From Spirodela intermedia (Eukaryota; Streptophyta; Magnoliopsida; Alismatales; Araceae), in the NCBI GenBank assembly GCA_902729315.2, contig LR746281.1:1677001-1741000 (forward strand): 64,000 nucleotides of DNA, written 5' to 3'. A program made the position numbers and the translations under genes. How positions within the stretch are numbered: the first letter of the stretch is position 1; every line of letters starts with the position of its first letter. The notes under the pieces were generated by a model, which was not told the origin of the DNA, did not search any database, and saw nothing but the letters and a program-made list of their open reading frames with translations. Positions 45,259 to 55,182 of the stretch are shown here, piece after piece.

Positions 45259-48200
45259 ATGATGGATTCGCTGAGAAGGTCCTTCAAGTCTCACGGCTCC
45301 TACAAGCATTCCTCCACTGACTTCGACCACGCCCAGGAGGAGCAGCCTATTCTCTTCCACCGCGGGGACCCGCCGGCGGAGGACCGCGAGCAGCAGGAGA
45401 TCGTCGTCGTGAAGATTGATGGCAACACCCGGCATTGCGATAGCTCCGGCGTCGCCGACGGTGGCGCCGCCGGCGTGTGGAGGGGGTCCAGCTATGAGTT
45501 CTGGAAGGACGGCGCCGCCGCCGCCGGTGAGGGGGGAGGGCTCGATGACGGCCCTGGGGACTCGGGATTCCTTTTCACCTCGCGGCCGCAGCGGCGGCCG
45601 GCAATGGAGATCGGCGAGGTGGATCCACTGTCGAGCCACATTTCGACGATTCAAGACAGACACAAGGCCTCTGTAGCCGCCGCCGCCGGCGATGTCTCTG
45701 TGGGTATGGCGGAGATCAAGAAGCCGCCACCGCCGTCATCCGCCGCCAACTCCAAGGAGCTCCGCGTCTCTTTCCAGGATCCGTCGTCCAACGAGCGCGG
45801 CGATGCGAGGTCTCCTCCGTCGAAGAAACACGGAACCAGCGGCGTCGGCACCTGTGGGGAGGTCCTGAAATGTACCTCGAACTCGTCCTTCGGCCGGAAC
45901 CCTAGCGTGCTGCGGACCAAGACGAGGTCAAGGCTGATGGACCCGCCGCCGGTTCAGCCGCCGCCGGCGGCGGCGGCCTCCGGCGAGAGCGAGTGGAGGT
46001 CCGGGAAGGTGCCCAGGTCGGGGCAGCTGAGGTCCGGCCCTCTGGGCGGCGGGAAGTCTTCCCAGCAGAAGTATGACGACGACGACGACGACCCGTTCGC
46101 CGACGAGGACGTCCCGGCGGAGTACAGAGGCGTGAAGGTCAACCCTATGACGATCGTTCAGTGGGCTAGCCTCTTCCTCATCGTCGGCGCTCTGATCTGC
46201 AGCCTCACCATCCCCGTCCTCAGGCGGCAGACGCTGGGGAACCTCCATCTCTGGAGATGGGAGCTCCTCGTGCTGGTGCTCATCTGCGGCCGTCTGGTCT
46301 CCGGCTGGGGCATCCGCATCGTCGTCTTCTTCATCGAGCGCAACTTCCTCCTTCGCAAGCGCGTCCTCTACTTCGTCTATGGAGTGCGGAGGGCCGTCCA
46401 GAATTGCCTCTGGCTCGGGCTCGTCCTTGTCGCCTGGTACTGCATCTTCGACCGGAAGGTGCAAAGGGAGACGAAGAACAAGTCCCTGGCGTACGTCACC
46501 AAGGTCCTCATCTGCCTACTGGTGGGCACCGCCATGCGGCTGGTGAAGACGCTCCTGGTCAAGGTGCTTGCTTCGTCGTTCCACGTGAGCACCTACTTCG
46601 ATCGGATCCAGGAGTCCTTGTTCAACCAGTACGTGATCGAGACGCTGTCTGGACCTCCCTTGATCGAGATCCAGCACACGAGGGAGGAGGAGGAGAAGAT
46701 CATAGCGGAGGTGCAGAAGTTCAGGGAAGCTGGAGCCACGCTGCCGCCGGATCTCAGAGCGGCGGCCATGCCCAGCAGCAAGAGCTCGAGGGTTTTCGGC
46801 GCCAAGAGCTTCGCCGTCGAGAGGAGCAGAAGGTTTTCCGGCGCAGTCTCGAGGAAGGACTTGAGCCGGCAGCAAGACGAGGTCATCACGATCGATCACC
46901 TCCACAAGCTCAACCAGAAGAACGTCTCGGCGTGGAACATGAAGAGGCTGATGAACATCGTGCGGCACGGATCCCTGTCCACTCTCGATGAGCACATTTC
47001 TGACGCGAGCCGAGAAGATGAGTCTTCGATGCAGATTCGCAGCGAGTACGAGGCGAAGGCGGCAGCCAAGAAGATCTTCACCAACGTTGCTAAGCCCGGC
47101 TCCAGGTCGGTTCTCCGTTTATGATTCCCCTCCGTTCCTAAAGTTTATCTCAAGTTACCAGTAGAGAATATTTTGCACAGAAGGGATGACTTGGTGTCTG
47201 GAGTGATGTTTCCCAGGTACATCTACCTGGTGGATTTGATGCGTTTCATGGGGGAAGACGAAGCGCTGAAGACTCTGAGCCTCTTCGAAGGAGCACAGGA
47301 AAGCAGGAGGGTTAGCAGGAGTTGCCTCAAGGAGTGGGTGGTAATGAAATCTACTTACTTGGTTCCCGGATACACGAATGAGCCCCCGAGACTCTCAACT
47401 TATCCTCCAACAATGTTGGGTTTATATTCAACTTCTTCAGGTTAATGCATTCAGAGAGCGCAGGGCCCTCTCGTTGACACTCAATGACACCAAAACGGCC
47501 GTGAACAAGCTCCACCAGATGGTCAACGTCGTTGTGGCCATTGTGGTCGTCGTCATCTGGCTGCTCATTCTGGGCATCGCCACTACCCATTTCCTGGTCC
47601 TCATCAGCTCTCAGCTTCTGCTGGTGGCCTTCATCTTCGGCAACACCTGCAAGACCACGTTTGAGGCCATTGTCTTCTTATTCGTGATGCATCCCTTCGA
47701 CGTCGGCGATCGATGCGAGGTTGATGGAGTTCAGGTGGTGCATGAATTCCCAGAGATATAGAAAAAGATTCAGTGAACGTCGCTTTGCTCTGCAATTCAT
47801 GGGGTTGAGACGCAATTTCAGATGATCGTTGAGGAGATGAACATCCTGACGACAGTCTTCTTGAGGTACGACAACCAGAAGATCGCCTACCCTAACAGCG
47901 TCCTCTCCACCAAGCCGATCAGCAACTTGTATCGGAGTCCAGACATGGGGGACTGCGTCGACTTCTGCGTCCATGTGTCTACTCCTGTGGAGAAGGTCGC
48001 CGTCATGAAAGAAAGAATAAAGGCGTGAGTAGAACAAATCCTCGTTCATCTTCTGATTTTATTCCTTTTAAGAGAAAGCTAGATATTCGACTGAGCTCAA
48101 CAGATGAGGTTCTATGATGCTTGCGAATCTCTGCAGGTTTATTGAAGGGCGGAAAGAGCACTGGTACCCCAACCCGTCGGTGGTGCTGAGAGACGTGGAG

Positions 48201-48410
48201 GACATGAACAAGCTGAAGGTCTCGGTGTGGCTGCAGCACCGGATGAACCACCAGAACATGGGGGAGAGGTGGGCGAGGAGGGAGCTCGTCGTTCAGGAGA
48301 TGATCAAGGTTTTGAGAGAGCTCGACATCGATTACCGCATGCTGCCGCTCGACGTCTCCGTCAGAAACCTGCCTTCTTCCTCCCCGATCCACTCCATTTG
48401 GGCAGTTTGA
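45259..48410 (+). CDS. Mechanosensitive channel of small conductance-like, MSL4/5/6 type, five exons
   Basis: MscS-family channels open under membrane tension; this clade sits in the plasma membrane. Exons 45,259-47,105, 47,217-47,340, 47,441-47,734, 47,822-48,024 and 48,137-48,410 give 913 residues. The N-terminal 290 residues are soluble, low-complexity and acidic (an Asp run near 274). Membrane segments lie near 296-320, 334-358, 379-398, 410-432, 685-705 and 708-730. The last is the pore helix, followed by FGNTCKTTFEAIVFLFV and MHPFDVGDRCEVDG, the MscS signature. The C-terminus (NHQNMGERWARRE, RELDIDYRMLPLDVSVRNLP) resembles MSL4/5/6 rather than MSL10. The start is the first ATG of a tandem pair (45,259 and 45,262). 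The exon 1 donor GTCGG is weak but phase and family sequence require it. Confidence 0.93.
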
Positions 48411-48625
48411 TCCTTCGGTCCTAGGGGAACGCAATGGGTTCTCTCGATTAGCGCTCCTCATTCATCTCCGCACGCCCCGGCCACTGGTATATCTCCTCTG
48501 TGAACGCCGGGTCAACGTGCCTATCGGCGGTGATAGGCAGAGATCCCCCCGCGACATCAGCTCGGCGTTGTTTCCTGCGGCCTGGAGATTCGGAAGTCAA
48601 CGAGACAAAGAATACGTTTGTTGCT

Positions 48626-49140
48626 GACATTCTTTTGTACCGTTCTCTCCCCCTATCTCTCTCTCTCTCTCAATACTTCATTAATATGCTATCAAATATG
48701 CGAGACGCGGAATGTGCCAGTTAGTGGTGCCCTTTACTTAGGGTTGACCAGGAGAACGCACGTTGTGGGTTTCGGGTTCGACTTTATGGCGCTTTGCCCT
48801 GGGTTTGACTTTGTAGGACATTCCTGAGTATCGTTCTCTCCTCGTCTCTCTCTCTCTCACTAGTTCATTAGTATGTTTCAGATATTCTAGACGCGCCAAG
48901 TGCAAGCAAGTGGGGCCCTCTGCTTGACCAAAAGAACGTACGTCGTGGAATTCGGGTTTGACTTTGTTGGACATTCCTTGGTATCTTTCTCTCCCCGTCT
49001 CTCTTTCTCACCACTTCATTAGTATGTCATCAATTATGACAGGCGCCATGTGCCAGCAAGTTCTGCTGATGGTTGACCAGGGCAGCGTACGACGTGGGTT
49101 AATAACCATTTGGAGTTTGACTTTGTTGGGCTTTACCCTG
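48626..49140. repeat. Three imperfect tandem units of 150-190 bases between convergent genes
   Basis: Units start near 48,626, 48,817 and 48,969 with GACATTC, then a TTCTCTCC plus CT run, TTCATTARTATG, a GCCA(A/T)GTGC block, TTGACCA and GTTTGACTTTG. They lie 200 bases past the channel gene and before the 3' end of the GDSL gene. No coding content is recognised. Confidence 0.8.
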
Positions 49141-49529
49141 GGTTAGAGGGAGCCCTTTCAGAAATTCTCGACGGCCCGGTTAGGGGCCGAGGAGGGGGTT
49201 TGGAAATAGTTTTCAACCAGCAATTGACGCGACTCGGTTATAACCTCACTGCCTGCGTCATTGCCCCAAGCGCAAAGATAATCTGTTATTGCAACAGGGC
49301 GTCTTTATAAAGGCTACTTGGTCAATTGGATTATTAAAATAACCGATATGGGACTAATGTTTTCATGGGAATCATCCTACCCGAAGTCCAACTCGAACAG
49401 CTGGCCGTCGTTCCCGTGGATCCTCCGGATCGATGGATATGACGGCCAGAATTTATATATGAAGAAACGATGCCCAAGTTCAACACGTACTGGAACGGCA
49501 CTGACCACAGCGTCGGAGGGTCGTCGTCT

Positions 49530-50917
49530 TCAGACGGCGAGCTGCCGGAAGTTGACGGGAAAGACCAGCTCCGGCGGGCCGTCGTAGAGCACCTGAGCGC
49601 TCAAACTGGCGGCGACCGCCGTGGGGTGGTACCAGTCCCAGAAGTAGAACTCCTTCGCGTCGCCGCACACGGTGGCGTTCCCATTGCATGGCCGCTCTCC
49701 GTTGAGCCTCCCTCCGCCGCAGCAAGCTTTCATGGCGTCCTTGAACCCTAGAAGAAAGCGATGGTCATCTTCCACTTCTGTTCTTATATCATGACTCTTA
49801 TCTGTGATCTCACCGAAGGAAGATGGGTCGTCGGCGATCATATTGCCGAGCTTCTGCCCGTCTCCGAAAGAGTACTTCATTCCCTTGAGCTTCCCGGAGA
49901 GACTCTTGAGGACCCTGCGCAGCGCCAGGTTGAACTGGCGGGCGAGATCGTTCAACTCGGCCATGCAGCCGCCTGAAGGAGTTCGGCTCCTCATGGAGGG
50001 GCAGCAGCCGACAAGGCCCAGCCCAACCATGCCGAACCTCCTCGCGCCGAGCCTGTAAAGCCTCTGCCCAGCAGGAGAGACCGACTCTGTCAGATCCAGC
50101 AGGAGGAGAGAAGAGGGAGAGAGAGGGAGAGAGAGGGCTGGCCTGAATGTGCTTCTCATAGTTGGAGGTCAGAGTGGTGATGAACTCAGCCTTGGAGAGA
50201 TGGATCTGGGAGGAGTTGGAGTTATAGAATGCGAAGATGTCGTTGCTCCCCGTGCAGAGGAGGAAGACGGCCTTAGAGAGAAGAAGACGCAGATTTATCG
50301 AGCACTCTGCCGCTCTGAAGCTCTTGAGAGATGTCCTGAAGTAGTGAAGCTGAGCTTCCATGGAGATGACCTCTCCCTGCGGGAATTATCGGAGGTTAGT
50401 GACAGAAGGAATGGAAGTCTAAGCAGCGCGGTGTAGGTGGGTTCTCTTACTTGGGTGCTTCCGGTGGAGTTGAGGATTCCTGAACCGGCTGACGCGTAGC
50501 TTATCCCTCCCCAGACGTGCTGCCTTATCTCGGGTTCGTTGAGGGAGAGGAACGGCGGAGGGCTCCTTCTGAAGCCGTAAAGTTTTCCTGAGACATGCAA
50601 GAAGTTTGGAGTCAGTGAGAGGCGATCTCTCTCTCTTCTCTCTCTATCTCTCTTCTCTGTTTGCCGCGGTTACCCAGATAGTCAGCGACGTTGTAGCCGT
50701 TGCTGAACCTTCCCGTGGGCCTTCCACCAGGGAAGTCTACGCCATTGGGAGGGAAGTTAGCCTTGGCCAAGCTCAGAGGGAGGAAGTTGTTGTTCCCCAC
50801 GTCGACGAGAGAGTCCCCGAAGACGAACAGGGCCGGCACGCCGCTCCATGCAGGCTCACCCCCCCCGGCAGCCAGCAGTGCCGCCGCAACGATCAGCCGG
50901 AGAGACCCCTCCCCCAT
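49530..50917 (-). CDS. GDSL esterase/lipase, five exons
   Basis: GDSL hydrolases are secreted or apoplastic serine esterases acting on lipids and other esters. Exons 50,917-50,674, 50,587-50,451, 50,376-50,143, 50,063-49,814 and 49,747-49,530 give 360 residues, the usual family length. An N-terminal signal peptide ([17 protein letters not shown]) precedes [14 protein letters not shown] with catalytic Ser36. Block III is TGSNDIF, and the DWYHP motif supplies Asp326 and His329. [19 protein letters not shown] is the conserved central block. Intron 3 lacks a GT donor: exon 3 must end at CAG (50,143) to join HIQ to RLY, and the next bases are GCCAGC. Intron 4 is only 66 bases and stop-free. Substrate cannot be inferred. 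Confidence 0.92.
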
Positions 50918-51018
50918 TCTCTCCGGGAAAGCCGCCCTTCCTGAATTTCCACGGAGAAGCTCCACGAGAAGGGCTGCTGCTGGTTTTCACGGGTGAGGTC
51001 ATCACCTCCTGGGATCGA

Positions 51019-51209
51019 GGTCATGGTATATAACATTGGAATCACCTCTCAACTCTCTCTCTCTCTCCTCTCTCCTCATGGAGAGCAAACAGTCACTAAA
51101 AATGGTTTTATCGGGGTCATGGTATATAACATTGGAATCACCTCTCAACTCTCTCCCTCTCTCTCTCTCTCCTCTCTCCTCATGGAGAGCAAACAGTCAC
51201 TAAAAATGG
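51019..51209 (-). promoter_or_regulatory. Tandemly duplicated core promoter region of the GDSL gene
   Basis: Two nearly identical copies (51,019-51,105 and 51,115-51,209, offset 96 bases) each hold a minus-strand TATA-like TTATATA (51,033-51,027 and 51,129-51,123) and a CT-rich run. The nearer box is about 110 bases upstream of the GDSL start codon. The second copy differs mainly by about eight extra CT-tract bases. Confidence 0.7.
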
Positions 51210-51212
51210 AAT

Positions 51213-52023
51213 CGCGCGTGATCCGATTCCTACGGCCCTGTTCAAAAGGATGGCAGGCTGTCGGCGGGCAACTGGCCAATGGGGGACGACAGAGAGCGGG
51301 GAGTCAGGCCCTCCCTCGCCGGCGGATCCAATCACGAAAGCGGGCAAGGAATCTCGCCGACGGCCTCAGGGAAGTCAGGATTTTCAGACAGATCCCATAC
51401 AAATACGATGCTGTTTATGGACTTGTTTGAGACTTTCCCCACTGCTGAGTGGGGGGAAGTGTCCGCGGGTCTATCTCTCTCTCTCTCTCTCTCCCTTTCT
51501 TTTTACCTTCTCCATGTATGGTCGGCGTCCTAGGGTTTTACAGGGATCCCCACGTGACCGAGGGGGCTTCTTCAGTGGTCCACGAGCCGTCTCTTGTTCT
51601 CTAGCACCAATAAATATCAGGCTTCCCCTTACCCGAAGAGAGGGCCAACCATGCAGGAAAAAAACCCGACTTTTTTTCTGGACATCTCCTCCCGGGCACC
51701 ATTCAGCAGAGTCAAACTAGGCCCGGAACCTCGAGGCGGGCTTCGTTTCTCTTGACTTTTCAGTAGTCTTCGGCCATTCAACATTGCAGACCCACGATAA
51801 GACCGACGGAGCTCACCTCATCCCTTCACCATAAAGATCTAATCTTTATTGGCCTTCTGAGCTCCGATCATGGAAGGCTGGCGATTGGCCCTGGGAAGAT
51901 CACCGACCCAGTTCTGAGACCCTCTTCGCTCTCCGACCCAGATGCCCGGACAGGAAAGGAATCAAGAGGAGAATAATAAAATTAAAAAATAAAATAAACT
52001 CAAAACTATTTGCAGGAGACTGG
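51213..52023. other. Intergenic between GDSL gene and small membrane protein gene
   Basis: Moderately GC-rich DNA with a CT tract at 51,475-51,493. It should hold the distal GDSL promoter and the 3' UTR of the next gene. No coding frame was recognised. Confidence 0.45.
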
Positions 52024-53619
52024 CTACATCGACAGGGGCAAGAGCATCCTCCGCTTGCTCTTCCTGTTCTGCCTCACCCGCTTCACCACTCTCATAAACA
52101 CAAACAAGAGGGTCGCCGCACATATCAGCAAGAAGGCCACCCTCATGTACCTCAGGTACAGAGAGATCCCCGAGAAGATCAGCAGGGCGAAGATCCAGAG
52201 CTCCAGCAGCACCGAGATGACGACATCCGCCCTGCGATCAAAAGAAGCCGAACCAGCTCCGTTAGTGAGTTATTTCCTCACTGGGTAGTAATCTATCCGT
52301 TGTTCCTCCATAGGGAGGAGAAATTCTGTTCAAGAAAATAACCCTGTGGAGTCCAAAAAATGTGGGAGAGTTGCCGAATTATAAATCCTGTTTTTTTCGC
52401 CAATATCCAGAGAAATTAGGACGAGACAGAGAAGATTACATCTCATCCTCCCACCGAATTGGGACGATGCCCAAATGAAGAAAGAATCCAGAGCTTCGTC
52501 TTATGAAGGACCAACAACAACCTTGACTATCATACTGGTTCAACCAGCATGTTGACATCCGGAGGGTAATGGAGAAGGAGAGGATGGCAATGGAACCCCA
52601 CATGAGTGGCTTGGTCTCATTAAAGAAAAATTTATCGATTTAGTTCAGCAACATGCAATCTTATCATTAAAGAAAAACCCTAAACCACCACAGGGGAAGT
52701 GCCATGAAACAACCCTGAGGATCATCAAGATCATCAACAACGTTTTGTAAATTTCTCAGTTTAATGGAAAAAAATGAAAATTAAACAAAATTAAACTCTA
52801 GTGGGTGATTATTCATCTTCGTCTCTTTCTTCTTGCACCTCAAACCTATTAATGATTCTTCCCGATTTCATCAATCTCCATCCATAGTCTTCCCTTTTTA
52901 CCACAAAATCCGAGAGATCTTATGTCCATCCTCATAGAACTCAATTATTTCCGCAACTGTGCCGTTCACGAGGATAGGGAGGAGACCACAGAAATGAGCA
53001 CCGGTGATGGAGACACCAGAACGGATCTCAATTAGCCCGAAGCCCGAAGTATCTTCATCTGCCAGCCAACTAAGGCACTATAGTCTAGTGTTATAGATCG
53101 CTAGATCTCGGGAGATTCACCAATCTATCTCTTCTCGGAGATCTCCGTGCAAATGGAAATCCCCGCAGTAGCAGCCAATCAAGATCACAAGACATATCGA
53201 AGCTGTTTCATCGATTTAAACAAATTCTCTTGGCGAACGAGGACAAGATTAGCAACAGAAAAAGTGCGTAGGTTCCTGGCAGTAATATTCTCGCACTTCA
53301 GAAAGTCCTGGCGCGCCAGAGGTAGAAGACGAAGCTGGTTCAGGGGATCTCGAGGAACCCTCACCAGCCCATGATTAGAAGAATGGACCCTTGGCGACTC
53401 ATGCGGGTGAAGCCCTCAGATTCTGAACACGATTCAGCGATGGAGAAGAAGAAGAGCAACAACGACGACGACAGGCAAAAACGACGGGATCAACGAGGCG
53501 GAAAATTACCTCGACGGGATGTTGGCAGTGGAGGAGAAGAAGGAGAAGGAAGCCCAATCGTTCTTCGATCGAATCTGGTACTCCCTCAGCTGCTCCGCCA
53601 GATTCGAACGCGTAATCAT
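52024..53619 (-). CDS. Small two-helix membrane protein of unknown function, two exons
   Basis: Exons 53,619-53,510 and 52,231-52,024, split by a 1.28-kb intron, join in phase 2/1 to give 105 residues. The soluble N-terminus MITRSNLAEQLREYQIRSK is followed by two hydrophobic segments at about residues 40-60 (VVISVLLELWIFALLIFSGI) and 67-83 (VAFLLICAATLLFVFM). A very basic tail ends RRMLLPLSM. The basic tail would face the cytosol by the positive-inside rule. I recall similar short plant proteins with the same C-terminal ending but no assigned function. The upstream region contains an unusual cluster of TTGAC elements. Confidence 0.75.
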
Positions 53620-53914
53620 TTCTCCACCCCCGTCTGTATCTCTCTCTCTGTCCCACCACCCAAATCCTTCTTCCTCGCCCCCCCGATCCTTCCCCCGCTT
53701 CTTCGAGGGCGTGGGGAAGGAGCGGTCGGGAAGGTAGCGCGCGATCTGGATGATGATTATTCCATCGGAAGCTTCTCCCCTCCGGCGAAGAGTGGCGGGG
53801 AATTCAGGAGGGGGAAGAGGGAGAGAGAGGAGACTTGGAAAGGGGAATGGCGGCCACCGGAAAAGAAAATATATTAAAATATTAAAAAAATGATTTCCCA
53901 CTAGACGAAATTCG

Positions 53915-54790
53915 TCAAAACCCTTCAGCTTGACAAAAATTATTAAATTTCCATAATCATAAATTAATAAAGATATTAGACCTGTGTTTCCTCATATAGC
54001 TTTGAATTTAAATATCAAAATTTTACTTAGTGCGAAAACAAGTCTAGTTTGACTTGGGGCGTGGTGTTTGACTCTAAATTTGACCATGTTGACAACTCGT
54101 TTATTTGATAATAGGGAAATACTGGCAGACCTGTTAAGTCAACGTCCCGGCTTCATATTTTTCTAGTATTTAGCCCTCTTCGGTAGTTATCTTAGATTAT
54201 GAGCAACATCGAGGCCTTAAAAAACGATATTAATCATCTGCTTAAGACCAAATATATCTATTGATTTCCTTTGCATTGTTGCGTTTTAAATAAATGACGA
54301 GTAATTCTTATCTCTGTTGCAAGGATTGGTCAACGCTGTTGTCAAGGGATATCTTTGAAGGTTTGACCTAACGTGTGTATATGTTTGATTTCTTTAATTG
54401 ATTAAATAATGAAACGTTTTATTACCTTTTTCTTTCCTTGGGTTGGTTTTTCTATGCTCTTAGTCAACGAGGCATTCGTTCCAAGGTTTTATTTGGGCAA
54501 CTTTGACTCGCAACAAGTTCAACCCAGCCCTTACTAAAAGCCCACAAAATACGTTGACTCGGAGACAGTAATTTGGTGTCAGAGGTTTGAATAATCTGCT
54601 CTGATCATTTTCATTGACCCGGAATTAAAGAAGTTGAGTCTTTGGAAATAAGGAGCATCGCAGACTAGAATCAGGTCAAAGGCTGGCCCTTGTTCCAATG
54701 GCCCGAAGTCAACTACCCATCCATGCACCTACCTTGTTCCTCGGAGCGTGACAAAGTCAGCAAAAAGACTGCATGTGGAGAAGGTCAAAG
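53915..54790. promoter_or_regulatory. Cluster of W-box cores (TTGAC/GTCAA) upstream of the small membrane protein gene
   Basis: About 17 TTGAC or GTCAA pentamers fall in about 870 bases, for example near 53,930, 54,047, 54,067, 54,079, 54,090, 54,138, 54,329, 54,362, 54,503, 54,554, 54,614 and 54,708. Chance would give about two. TTGAC(C/T) is the WRKY factor core. The region begins about 300 bases upstream of the minus-strand start codon at 53,619. Confidence 0.5.
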
Positions 54791-54927
54791 CCGTCCAGTA
54801 TTCAAGGAAGAAACTTAGGATTGATTAGAAAAATGTGACAAGGTTGTTATCTACATACGTGAACATAAATCATAAGGCTAAAAGAATGGCCTTTAATCTA
54901 GGAATGGGGTGGCCTCTGAAACGGGCA

Positions 54928-55151
54928 TCAGCAGCAGCACCGACCATGGAGGAAGTCAACGCACGCGTAGGGCCTCGCCTTCGCTTGCAGCTCCTCCTCT
55001 GTGGGGACCCGTTCCAGGGGGCCCGTCCTGTCACAGGGGAAGCAGAAGGAAACCAGATTCCCCCACAGCCCTTTGCTGAATGGATGCACGCTCTCAGGGA
55101 CTCTCCTGGAAGCCGCAGTAAGAACACATGAAGCCACTGTGGCCGGCAATA

Positions 55152-55182
<31 letters not shown>

